In this document: positions 56,511 through 64,000 of the stretch, piece by piece | Layout: each line of letters starts with the position of its first letter | How positions within the stretch are numbered: the first letter of the stretch is position 1 | From: Serratia plymuthica | Lineage (GTDB): Bacteria > Pseudomonadota > Gammaproteobacteria > Enterobacterales > Enterobacteriaceae | Assembly (NCBI RefSeq): GCF_018336935.1 | Contig: NZ_CP068771.1 | Coordinates: forward strand, 4,340,001 to 4,404,000 | DNA: 64,000 bases | Direction: 5' to 3' | The notes under the pieces: generated by a model | The model's input: only the letters and a program-made list of their open reading frames with translations | Databases searched by the model: none | Told to the model about the DNA's origin: nothing | Made by a program: the position numbers and the translations under genes

Positions 56511-57179
56511 TTAGCTTAACAGGCCGGCGCCGACGTTAATCGACAGCCCCAGGATCACCATATTGAACACGAAAGAGATGACCGATTGCAGCAGGGTGAT
56601 TTTGCGCACTTCCGCCGCGCCGACCGCCACGTCGGCGGTTTGCGACGCCACGGCGATGGTGAACGAGAAGTAGGCGAAATCCAGATAGGTCGGTTCGGCA
56701 AGATTGCCGGGGAACATCAGCGGCAGCGGGTTCTGCTGCGCGCCCTTGCGGTAAAACTGATGGGCGTAATGCATGGTGAAGGCCGTCGGCAGCAGCAGCC
56801 AGGACACTACCAGCGTGGTGCCGGTCAGCGTCAGATGCAGCGTTTTCAGCGAGTTACTGACCTGCCTGGTGGTGCCCAGCTCAAACAGAATCGACAGAAT
56901 GCTGACCAGGCAGCCGATGCTGACCAGCGCCAACACCATGCTGGCGCTTTCATCCTGCGAACGGGCAATCTGGCGGATGTGTTGCGGCGTGCTCACCAGC
57001 ATCAAGCGCCAGAGAAACATCAGGTAGAGCCAGGCCAGCACGTTCCAGCCAACCATCAGGCGTTGCAGTTCAGATAGCTGGGCAGGCAGCAACAGGTAGC
57101 ACAGGATGCCGGCCCCCACCGAAAGCAGCAGCCTCGGCCGGACTTGCCAGTAGTGTTTAATCGACGACGGAATGTACAT
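56511..57179 (-). CDS. DUF1345 family inner-membrane protein
   Basis: 222 residues with about five to six hydrophobic segments (about 17-32, 43-60, 82-100, 116-132, 165-180, 196-218). The AYFSFTIAVASQTADV block near the C-terminus matches DUF1345 proteins. It has no known catalytic motif and its function is unknown. It is transcribed toward fbaA and is divergent from mscS. In E. coli fbaA is followed directly by mscS, so this gene is an insertion relative to that order. Confidence 0.85.
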   Translation of the reverse strand: MYIPSSIKHYWQVRPRLLLSVGAGILCYLLLPAQLSELQRLMVGWNVLAWLYLMFLWRLMLVSTPQHIRQIARSQDESASMVLALVSIGCLVSILSILFELGTTRQVSNSLKTLHLTLTGTTLVVSWLLLPTAFTMHYAHQFYRKGAQQNPLPLMFPGNLAEPTYLDFAYFSFTIAVASQTADVAVGAAEVRKITLLQSVISFVFNMVILGLSINVGAGLLS

Positions 57180-57394
57180 GAAGGTCGGGATTCCTTGGTA
57201 GCATAAAAGAGTAGCGCTTTGTTTAGCATAGAGGAAATGGCCTTAAACAGGTTGCTGTTTCGGCTATTTTTAGCGCTTGCGGTTGGATGCGGGGCGAATG
57301 TTGGTTAACCTAAGGCAGTGGTTTCCAACTGACGATTGATGTCAGTGTATTTTTGCGCGTTTATCCCTTTAGGGGCAGAGTTAGGACAACACGA

Positions 57395-58261
57395 ATGAAA
57401 GATTTAAATGTAGTAGACGGCATCAACGGCGCCGGTAACTGGCTGGTGAAGAACCAGGATCTGCTGATCCAGTACGCGGTGAACATCGTTGCCGCTATCG
57501 TTATCCTGATCATCGGTTCGATAGTTGCCCGCGTGATAGGCAACGCATTAAACCGCGTGATGAAGCTGCGCGGCATTGACGCCACGGTAGCGGATTTCCT
57601 GGCGGCGATCGTGCGTTACGGCGTGCTGGCGTTTACCTTCATTGCGGTGCTGGGGCGCATTGGCGTGCAGACCACTTCGGTGATCGCCGTACTGGGTGCC
57701 GCCGGTTTGGCCGTTGGTTTGGCGCTGCAAGGCTCGCTGTCCAACTTTGCCGCCGGCGTGCTGCTGGTGATCTTCCGTCCGCTGCGCGTGGGCGAGTACG
57801 TCGATCTGGGCGGCGTGGCAGGGACTGTCGATCAGGTGCAAATTTTCTCTACCACTCTGCGCACCGCAGACAACAAAACCATCGTGGTGCCGAACGGTAA
57901 AATCATTGCCGGCAACATCATTAACTACTCCCGCGAGCCGAATCGCCGCGTGGATATCGTGGTGGGCGTGGCTTATAACGCCGACATCGACGTGGTGAAA
58001 AAGGTGCTGGGCGACGTGATCGCGGCAGATAAGCGCATCATGCACGCCAAGGGTGTGACCGTACGCCTGAACGAAATGGCGCCGTCTTCGCTGAACTTCG
58101 TGACCCGCTCCTGGACCACCAACGCGGAGTACTGGAACGTGTACTTCGATCTGATGGAAAACTTCAAGCGCGCGCTGGATGCCAACAACATCGGTATTCC
58201 ATTCCCGCAGATGGACGTTCATCTCTATCGCACCGAGCAAGCCGCCGCCAAAGCGGAATAA
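57395..58261 (+). CDS. mscS: Small-conductance mechanosensitive channel MscS
   Basis: 288 residues from [14 protein letters not shown]; upstream in-frame codons are not conserved. Three TM segments (about 29-57, 68-91, 96-127) end in the pore-lining TM3 with the Gly/Ala pattern [19 protein letters not shown] beta domain ([19 protein letters not shown]) and an alpha/beta cytoplasmic vestibule follow. It opens under membrane tension to release osmolytes. It has its own promoter region of about 215 bp, and a terminator follows. Confidence 0.96.
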   Translation: MKDLNVVDGINGAGNWLVKNQDLLIQYAVNIVAAIVILIIGSIVARVIGNALNRVMKLRGIDATVADFLAAIVRYGVLAFTFIAVLGRIGVQTTSVIAVLGAAGLAVGLALQGSLSNFAAGVLLVIFRPLRVGEYVDLGGVAGTVDQVQIFSTTLRTADNKTIVVPNGKIIAGNIINYSREPNRRVDIVVGVAYNADIDVVKKVLGDVIAADKRIMHAKGVTVRLNEMAPSSLNFVTRSWTTNAEYWNVYFDLMENFKRALDANNIGIPFPQMDVHLYRTEQAAAKAE

Positions 58262-58264
58262 GCG

Positions 58265-58289
58265 AAAAGGGGCCCAGGCCCCTTTTTTA
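58265..58289 (+). terminator. Rho-independent terminator after mscS
   Basis: AAAAGGGGC / GCCCCTTTT around CCAG, continuing into TTTTTTAT. It is 4 bp after the mscS stop, between convergent mscS and sgbE. Confidence 0.88.
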
Positions 58290-58360
58290 TTGCCGGCCAG
58301 CCGACCAATACCGGCATCAGACGCCTCCCGGCACCTGGCTACGACGGTGACTAACCCGAC

Positions 58361-59062
58361 TTATTGCCCATAATAGGCGTTCTTGCCGTGCTTGCGCAGA
58401 TAGTGTTTATCCAGCAACTGTTGCTGCATGCTGCCGATACCCGGCGTCAGCTGGCGTGAAAAAATCCCCATATAGGCAATTTCTTCCAGCACCACCGCAT
58501 TGTGCACCGCGTTGTGCGGATCCTTGCCCCAGGCGAACGGGCCATGCGCATTCACCAGCACCGCCGGAATGGCGTTGGGGCTGATGCCGCGCCGGCGGAA
58601 GGTGTCGATAATCACCTTGCCGGTCTCCAGCTCATAGTCATGTTCAATCTCCTGCTCGGTCATCAGCCGGGTGCAGGGGATGGCGCCGTAGAAGTAATCG
58701 GCGTGGGTGGTGCCCCAGGCGGGAATGTCCAGCCCGGCCTGCGCCCAGATGGTGGCGTGGCGCGAATGGGTGTGTACGATACCGCCGATATCGGCGAATT
58801 CACGGTACAGCGCCAGGTGGGTGGCGGTATCTGACGACGGCTTCTTGGTTCCCTCTATGGTACGGCCGCTGGCGAGATCCACCACCACCATATCCTCGGC
58901 CGCCATATGCTCGTATTCCACGCCGGAAGGCTTGATCACCACCAACCCGCGCTCGCGGTCTACCGCGCTGACATTACCCCAGGTGAAGGTCACCAGATTG
59001 TGGCGGGGCAGGTCGAGGTTGGCTTCCAGCACCTGTTGTTTAAGCTGCGGCAGAGTTAGCAT
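58361..59062 (-). CDS. sgbE: L-ribulose-5-phosphate 4-epimerase (SgbE/UlaF/AraD family)
   Basis: 233 residues from [10 protein letters not shown], overlapping the upstream gene by 7 nt. It is a class II aldolase-fold epimerase with zinc ligands in HTHSRHA (about 95-101) and an AHGPFAWG motif near residue 171. It converts L-ribulose 5-phosphate to D-xylulose 5-phosphate. The context (lyxK, sgbH, sgbU) favours the sgb branch rather than araD. It is last in the operon. Confidence 0.9.
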   Translation of the reverse strand: MLTLPQLKQQVLEANLDLPRHNLVTFTWGNVSAVDRERGLVVIKPSGVEYEHMAAEDMVVVDLASGRTIEGTKKPSSDTATHLALYREFADIGGIVHTHSRHATIWAQAGLDIPAWGTTHADYFYGAIPCTRLMTEQEIEHDYELETGKVIIDTFRRRGISPNAIPAVLVNAHGPFAWGKDPHNAVHNAVVLEEIAYMGIFSRQLTPGIGSMQQQLLDKHYLRKHGKNAYYGQ

Positions 59063-59916
59063 GTCATTCCCCCTTGTTGCATTTTCTGTTCGATCCAGCG
59101 GCGCGCCTGAACGATCTCGGCCACCGGCTCCTCGGCTTTTTCGGTCCACATTTCGATCAGGAAAGCGCCGCGGTAGTTAAGCTGTTGCAGTGTGCGGAAT
59201 ACGGCGACAAAATCCACGCAGCCTTCGCCAAAGGGCACGTCGCGGAACTGCCCCGGCGAACTTTCGGTAACCGGATAGGTGTCTTTCAGGTGGATGGCGG
59301 CAATGCGGTCAATGCCCAGCGCCAGCTCCTGCGCCACATCGTTGCCCCAGGCGCTGAGGTTGCCGACGTCCGGATACACCGTGAACCACGGCGATGCCAG
59401 GCAAACGTCCCAGGCCTTCCATTTGCTGATGGAGTTCATAAAGGCGGTGTCCATGATTTCTACCGCCAGCATTACCTGGGCGGCGGCGGCACGTTCGACC
59501 GCCCATTGCATGCCCTCGGTAAAGCGCGCCAGAGTGCTGTCGTCCTGCTGTTCGTAGTAGACGTCATATCCGGCGAGCTGAATGGTGCGGATACCGACGT
59601 CTTTCGCCAACTGAATGGCTTGTTCCATCACCTCGAAGGCGCGCTGGCGCAGCGCATCGTCATGGCTGCCGAACGGGAAACGGCGATGGCCCGACAGACA
59701 CATTGACGGGATACTGATGCCGGTTTCCAGCATGGCGCTGACCAGCGACAGCCGTTGCTCCTTGTTCCAGTTCAGACGTGCCAGCCGCTCGTCGCTTTCA
59801 TCCACCGACATCTCGACAAAATCGAAACCGCAGGCTTTGGCCAGCGCCAGCCGCTCGGGCCAGGTCAGGTGTTTCGGCAACGCTTTTTCATAAATTCCCA
59901 ACGGGTGCTGGCGCAT
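59056..59916 (-). CDS. sgbU: L-xylulose/L-ribulose-5-phosphate 3-epimerase (SgbU/UlaE)
   Basis: 286 residues from [17 protein letters not shown]-barrel xylose-isomerase-like fold. Conserved acidic and His residues lie in [28 protein letters not shown] and IHLKDTYPV, and a Glu in FLIEMWTE. It interconverts L-xylulose 5-phosphate and L-ribulose 5-phosphate. It is co-transcribed between sgbH and sgbE with small overlaps or gaps of a few bases. Confidence 0.9.
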   Translation of the reverse strand: MRQHPLGIYEKALPKHLTWPERLALAKACGFDFVEMSVDESDERLARLNWNKEQRLSLVSAMLETGISIPSMCLSGHRRFPFGSHDDALRQRAFEVMEQAIQLAKDVGIRTIQLAGYDVYYEQQDDSTLARFTEGMQWAVERAAAAQVMLAVEIMDTAFMNSISKWKAWDVCLASPWFTVYPDVGNLSAWGNDVAQELALGIDRIAAIHLKDTYPVTESSPGQFRDVPFGEGCVDFVAVFRTLQQLNYRGAFLIEMWTEKAEEPVAEIVQARRWIEQKMQQGGMTC

Positions 59917-59917
59917 A

Positions 59918-60574
59918 TCAACCTCTCCAGATGTCATCAATGGCGGAACGGAACTGACCGGCGGCGGCCGGCGGATCGGCAGCCTCCGCCAGCGCCCGAC
60001 CGACGATAAAGGCGGTCACGGCGATGTCTTTGAACAGCGGTAAATCGGCCGGGGTGATGCCGCCGGTGACCGACAGCTCGATGCCCAGATCCGACAGCGC
60101 TTTCATCAGATCCAGATCTTGCCGCCCCCAGGTTTGCCCGCTGGCCTGAGCGTCGCGGCCACGGTGGTAGATCGCCTGGCGGATGCCGAGCTCGCGCCAC
60201 TGTCTGGCGTCGTCCAGCGTCCAGCGGCCGAACAGTTCTATCTGAATGTCCCCCTGATGCTGCTGCGCCACCTCCAGCGCGCCGGCCATGGTGGCCAGCG
60301 GTGCGGCGCAGATCACCGTCATCCAGTCGGCACCTTGGCCGAAGGCCTGCTGCGCCAGGGTGCCACCGGCATCGGCCACTTTCAGGTCAGCCACCAACGT
60401 ATGCTGCGGGCAGCGTTCACGCAGTGCGCTCACCGCCCGGATACCGGCGCTGATGCATAAAATGGTGCCGGCCTCGATGATGTCGACGTGCGATTGCAGG
60501 CGTTCTGCCGTTTGCAGGGCTGCGTCCAGCCGGGTATGGTCGAGCGCCAGTTGCAGGCGCGGTTTATTGCTCAT
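59918..60574 (-). CDS. sgbH: 3-keto-L-gulonate-6-phosphate decarboxylase (SgbH/UlaD)
   Basis: 218 residues. OMP-decarboxylase-suprafamily barrel with LALDH near residues 9-13, the catalytic DLKVADAG motif (about 63-70) and a C-terminal phosphate site (VTGGI, FIVGRAL). It decarboxylates 3-keto-L-gulonate 6-phosphate to L-xylulose 5-phosphate. Its ATG overlaps the lyxK stop by 4 nt. Confidence 0.92.
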   Translation of the reverse strand: MSNKPRLQLALDHTRLDAALQTAERLQSHVDIIEAGTILCISAGIRAVSALRERCPQHTLVADLKVADAGGTLAQQAFGQGADWMTVICAAPLATMAGALEVAQQHQGDIQIELFGRWTLDDARQWRELGIRQAIYHRGRDAQASGQTWGRQDLDLMKALSDLGIELSVTGGITPADLPLFKDIAVTAFIVGRALAEAADPPAAAGQFRSAIDDIWRG

Positions 60575-62061
60575 GGAACCTCCTGGTGGCCGGATTGCAG
60601 CCCTTGCAGCGCCGCAATCAGCGCCTGATAACGGTGATGTTTTCGAGCGTAGGCTTCACCGGCTGCGGTGTCCGGCAGCACCCGTTCGATGCGCGGTGCC
60701 AGCGCCAATTGGGCGGCGGTGAAATCACGGAATGCGCCGCTGCCGACCATCGCCGCCATCGCCGCACCCAGACAGCCGGTTTCCTCAACCTGCGGCAGTT
60801 CCACCGGCAGGCCGCTGACGTCGGCGAACATCTGCATCCAGGGCGCCGATTTGGCGGGGCCGCCGGTGACGCGTAACGCTTTGGCCGCCGGGAAGCGTTG
60901 CCGCATGCGGTTAAGGTGGGTCATATGGCAGAACACCACGCCTTCGTAGATCGCCTGCACCAGATGTTCGCGCTGGTGGAAGGCCTGCAGGCCGTGGAAG
61001 CTGGCGCTCAGCCCCAAACCGGCGTTGGATCCGTACAGGAAGGGGGCGAACAGCAGGCTGCTGCCGGCCTTGGGCAACGCGGCGACCCAGTCATTGAGTT
61101 GGGCATAGTCGCTCAGCCCCCATTGGCGGCAGAACCACTCCAGGTTGGCGGCTGAGGTGGGGCTGGCTTCGTGGACGATGTATTTCCCCGCCTCGGCGTG
61201 GCGGCCATAGACAAAGGGATGGTCGAAACCTTCGGTGATGCTGTCGGTGATGCCGCTGGTGACCGACCAGGTGCCCATCACCGCATTAAGCCGCGTTTCA
61301 TCTTGCAACCCGGCGCACAGCGCGGTGGAAACCACGTCAAACAGGCCACCAACCACCGGCGTTCCCGGCAATAACCCGGTAGCCTCGGCTGCTGCGGCGT
61401 TCACCCGCCCGGCGATCTCGGCAGAGCCAACGATCGGCGGCAGGGCGGGCATGATGTCGCCGATGCCTAACAGTTGCGCCAACGCCGGGTCATAGCGTCC
61501 GCCGCTCATCTGGTACAGATTGGATTCGGAGATATTGGTTTCTTCGCAGGCCAGCTCGCCGGTCAGGCAGTAACGCAGGTAATCGTGCGCCATCAGCACG
61601 CTGCCAATCCGGCGGTAGCGCTCCGGCTGGTGCTGCCTGACCCAGCGCAGTAGCGAGACCGGGTGGCCGGTCCACAACGTTTGCCGCGTCTGTGGGTACA
61701 ATGCCTGCGGCACACCCTGTTTCTGCCACTCTTGCACCTGCGCCAATGCGCGCTGGTCGGAAGACAGCATGGCGTTGCCCAACGGCTGGCCTTGTTCGTC
61801 TAACAAAAATGCGCCTTTGCCCTGCGCCGAGATGCCGATGGCCTGAATATCCGCGGCGACAATCTCGTTGCGGGCCAGCAATTCGCGGATCACCTCGGCG
61901 GCGGTTTGCCACAGCGCGGGCATATCGCGTTCCGCCCAGCCGGGTTGCGGCGCGATAATGTCCAGCGTACGGCGGGCTATGCCCAGCTCTGTGCCATTCC
62001 GGTCATACAGGCCGGCTTTGATAAAGGTGCCGCCGCAGTCCAGCCCCAGCCAATAGTCCAT
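60571..62061 (-). CDS. lyxK: L-xylulose / 3-keto-L-gulonate kinase LyxK
   Basis: 496 residues from MDYWLGLDCGGT; nine in-frame upstream codons are not used. It is an FGGY-family sugar kinase with the N-terminal phosphate motif GLDCGGTFIK, the GISAQGKGAFL segment, and the C-terminal FGGY block VTGGPAKSAPWMQMFADVSG. It phosphorylates L-xylulose or 3-keto-L-gulonate to feed SgbH and SgbU. Its start overlaps the transporter stop (TAATG). Confidence 0.92.
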   Translation of the reverse strand: MDYWLGLDCGGTFIKAGLYDRNGTELGIARRTLDIIAPQPGWAERDMPALWQTAAEVIRELLARNEIVAADIQAIGISAQGKGAFLLDEQGQPLGNAMLSSDQRALAQVQEWQKQGVPQALYPQTRQTLWTGHPVSLLRWVRQHQPERYRRIGSVLMAHDYLRYCLTGELACEETNISESNLYQMSGGRYDPALAQLLGIGDIMPALPPIVGSAEIAGRVNAAAAEATGLLPGTPVVGGLFDVVSTALCAGLQDETRLNAVMGTWSVTSGITDSITEGFDHPFVYGRHAEAGKYIVHEASPTSAANLEWFCRQWGLSDYAQLNDWVAALPKAGSSLLFAPFLYGSNAGLGLSASFHGLQAFHQREHLVQAIYEGVVFCHMTHLNRMRQRFPAAKALRVTGGPAKSAPWMQMFADVSGLPVELPQVEETGCLGAAMAAMVGSGAFRDFTAAQLALAPRIERVLPDTAAGEAYARKHHRYQALIAALQGLQSGHQEVP

Positions 62062-63356
62062 TATTCGGCCCCCGCTTTTTGGTCGCATCTGTTCGGCAGC
62101 ATCAACGCCAGCACCGAGGCGATGGCCAGCGACACCGCGAGGCTGTAAACGCCGACGTCTTTGCTGAACAAGGTGATCAACACGCCGACCATATAGGGGC
62201 CGCAGAAACCGCCGAGGTTGCCCAGCGCATTGATCACGCCGCGCGCGCCGCCGGCTACTTCGGCGTTAAACAGCTTGGGCGGAATGGTCCAGAACACCCC
62301 GGCGGCGGCCTGGATAAAGACGCCGCAGCCCACCAGCGCCGCGTACGACCACCAGATGTGATCCTTCAGCAGCACCGACAGCGCCATGCAGATGGCAAAG
62401 CAGGCCAGCGGCAGTGCGACGAACACTTTGCGCTTGCCGGTGCGATCGGAGAGGGTGGAAATGATCAGCATGCCGAAGATGGCGCCGATATAGGGCAGGA
62501 TGGCCAGCATCCCGACCTGCTCCATATTGCCGTTGGTGAGCCCCTTGAGAATGGTCGGCAGCCACAGGGTGTAGCCGTAAATCCCGGTCTGGTAGAAGAA
62601 GTTCACCAGAATCAACTGCCACATGATTTTGTCGCCCAGCACCCGACGCAGCGAGGCGTTGCGCACCGTTTTGCCTTTGATCAGCAACTGTTCGTCGTGC
62701 AGCGTCTTGATCAGATAATCTTTTTCCGCCTGCGAAATCCATTTGGCCTCTTGCGGACGGTTGCTGATGGTGAAATACCACAGCGCCATCACGACCAGCG
62801 ACAGCGCGCCCTCGACCAGGAACAGCATGCGCCAGTCCCAGGCGGTGATGATCCAGCCGGACAGCGGTGCGGTGAGGATGCCGGCGATCGGCACGAACAT
62901 GATGACGATGGCGTTGGCGCGGCCGCGTTCCTTGTCCGGGAACCAGTTGCTGATCATGGTCAGCACCACCGGCAGCATGCCGCCCTCGGAAACCCCGAGG
63001 GCGAAGCGCAGGAACAGCAATTGATACTGGTTGGCGACCAGCCCGGTCAGCACGGAAATCACCGCCCAGGCCAACAGCGACCAGCCGATGAATTTCTTGC
63101 CGTTGCCGTACACCGCCAGCTTGCCGCCCGGCACCTGCAGGAACAGATAACCGATAAAGAAGATACCGCCGGCCAACCCGGCCATCGAAGCGGTGATACC
63201 CAGTTCATCGTCCATGCCGCCGGGCATGGCGAAGGCGATGTTTACCCGGTCCATATAGGAAATAATGCAGGTAATAAGAATAGGAGGCACTATTCTCAAC
63301 CAGCGTAATTTGGGGATCGCCTGGCTTTGGGTGACAGAAACAGAGGCTGTATTCAT
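62061..63356 (-). CDS. MFS transporter in the sgb/yia operon
   Basis: 431 residues with 12 predicted TM segments and the anion:cation symporter (hexuronate/phthalate) pattern: ISYMDRVNIAFA in TM1, and LRFALGVSEGGMLPV near TM4. It lies between yiaL and lyxK, where E. coli has the three-gene YiaMNO TRAP transporter. It therefore probably imports the operon substrate (a 2,3-diketo-L-gulonate-like or related sugar acid). Confidence 0.88.
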   Translation of the reverse strand: MNTASVSVTQSQAIPKLRWLRIVPPILITCIISYMDRVNIAFAMPGGMDDELGITASMAGLAGGIFFIGYLFLQVPGGKLAVYGNGKKFIGWSLLAWAVISVLTGLVANQYQLLFLRFALGVSEGGMLPVVLTMISNWFPDKERGRANAIVIMFVPIAGILTAPLSGWIITAWDWRMLFLVEGALSLVVMALWYFTISNRPQEAKWISQAEKDYLIKTLHDEQLLIKGKTVRNASLRRVLGDKIMWQLILVNFFYQTGIYGYTLWLPTILKGLTNGNMEQVGMLAILPYIGAIFGMLIISTLSDRTGKRKVFVALPLACFAICMALSVLLKDHIWWSYAALVGCGVFIQAAAGVFWTIPPKLFNAEVAGGARGVINALGNLGGFCGPYMVGVLITLFSKDVGVYSLAVSLAIASVLALMLPNRCDQKAGAE

Positions 63357-63453
63357 ATATACACCTGTAGAGTCATTTGGTGGCGTTAGGGCGTAGGGGC
63401 GCCCGCACAGGCCCGCAGGCCCGTGTTATGAGTCGTTATAAAATCAGCGTTGC

Positions 63454-63927
63454 TTATTGGGCGTTAAATAACGCCAGCGGTATTTTCACCACCACTTTGC
63501 GAATAGCGCAGGGCCGTTGATGAATACAGGCCGGGCGATGAACGTCCTGCGGAAAAAATACCGCGAAGTTGCCGGGGCGCATTGTGAGCCAGGATTCGTC
63601 CGCGACGTCCCGATAAAAAATGATGTCGCGCTGCGCCAGCAATTCCTGATGGACGGGGTTATCGCCGCGATCTGCCGCTACGCCGATCAATTCGGTACCG
63701 CTGACCAGAAACTGTACGTCGACGTTTTTACGGTGTACTTCGGGCCGCAGTTGGTCCGGCGGCTGAGTGTGCAGATCCAGCACCTGCACCACGTAACCCG
63801 TGGCGGGATCTTCATAACGCCCGGTGGGCAGGGCGCTGAAATCGGTATTCTGCAAATAGGCGACGGCATTGGCGACCGGCGCAGGGTAGTGTTCGGGGGC
63901 CGTATTGGCGATATGACCGAATATCAT
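63454..63927 (-). CDS. yiaL: YhcH/YjgK/YiaL family protein YiaL
   Basis: 157 residues from MIFGHIANTAPE. It is a cupin-like DUF386 protein with the conserved EVHRKNVDVQF motif and the FFPQDVHRPACI metal-site His block. Members accompany sugar-acid operons and may act as sugar isomerases, but the exact role is unproven. It lies between yiaK and the MFS gene, as yiaL does in the E. coli yiaKLMNO-lyxK-sgb operon. Confidence 0.9.
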   Translation of the reverse strand: MIFGHIANTAPEHYPAPVANAVAYLQNTDFSALPTGRYEDPATGYVVQVLDLHTQPPDQLRPEVHRKNVDVQFLVSGTELIGVAADRGDNPVHQELLAQRDIIFYRDVADESWLTMRPGNFAVFFPQDVHRPACIHQRPCAIRKVVVKIPLALFNAQ

Positions 63928-63940
63928 GGCGGTTCTCCTG

Positions 63941-64000
63941 TTACAGCGCCTGAATGCGCGCCCAGACGCGTTCATCGACCGGAATGCCGTCGCGCATGTT
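63941..64000 (-). CDS. dlgD: 2,3-diketo-L-gulonate reductase YiaK (C-terminal end only)
   Basis: Only the last 19 codons and the stop are in the window (…NMRDGIPVDERVWARIQAL). This short fragment resembles the end of malate/lactate dehydrogenase-2 family enzymes. The gene order (just upstream of yiaL, lyxK and sgbH) supports YiaK. The assignment depends mainly on context. Confidence 0.6.
   Translation of the reverse strand, partial: NMRDGIPVDERVWARIQAL

Overview
The window reads as a gamma-proteobacterial chromosome of the order Enterobacterales. GC-rich coding sequence, close protein similarity to Escherichia coli core genes, and the family of short intergenic repeats all point to Serratia or a near relative. 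This is recognition from memory, not a database search. I see no rRNA, tRNA, CRISPR array, prophage or insertion-sequence transposase.

Layout. (1) 1-23,580 largely follows the E. coli order around 3 min: yadGH, yadE, panD, panCB, then qseBC (not found at this place in E. coli), folK-pcnB-gluQ-dksA-sfsA-thpR, hrpB, mrcB and the ferrichrome operon fhuACDB. (2) At 23,670-24,091 there is a complete-looking type I toxin-antitoxin locus of the hok/sok family. It sits exactly where synteny jumps from the fhu region to the E. coli 66-min region. (3) 24,100-31,000 holds metK and, divergently, speA with a very long leader, an exported msrB-msrA pair and speB. (4) 31,048-45,399 holds rluF followed by a 14-gene, one-directional catabolic cluster: a three-component Rieske oxygenase, an extradiol-type dioxygenase, an alpha/beta hydrolase, dehydrogenases, a ThDP enzyme, an MFS transporter and an IclR regulator. 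It lies between speB and loiP-tktA, which are adjacent in E. coli. (5) 45,441-58,261 holds loiP, tktA, a three-gene ABC importer, epd-pgk-fbaA, a DUF1345 membrane protein and mscS. (6) 58,361-64,000 holds an L-xylulose/3-keto-L-gulonate operon on the minus strand (yiaK end, yiaL, MFS transporter, lyxK, sgbH, sgbU, sgbE) in which an MFS permease occupies the place of the E. coli YiaMNO TRAP transporter.

How the genes work together. panB, panC and panD make pantothenate. folK serves folate synthesis. speA and speB convert arginine via agmatine to putrescine, and metK supplies S-adenosylmethionine. epd, pgk, fbaA and tktA connect glycolysis, the pentose phosphate pathway and pyridoxal phosphate supply. 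The catabolic cluster probably hydroxylates an aromatic or heteroaromatic acid, cleaves the ring, hydrolyses the product and oxidises or decarboxylates the fragments. Its substrate cannot be read from sequence.

Most interesting items: the hok/sok locus with matching toxin, antisense promoter, antisense terminator, overlapping mok frame and paired mRNA ends; the speA leader, about 690 nt long, carrying short arginine-rich and mutually overlapping ORFs; the catabolic island with a perfect 16-bp operator palindrome at its first promoter; an SDR-like protein in it that lacks the catalytic Tyr and Lys; and at least seven copies of short inverted-repeat elements, one of which lies within the metK 5' untranslated region.
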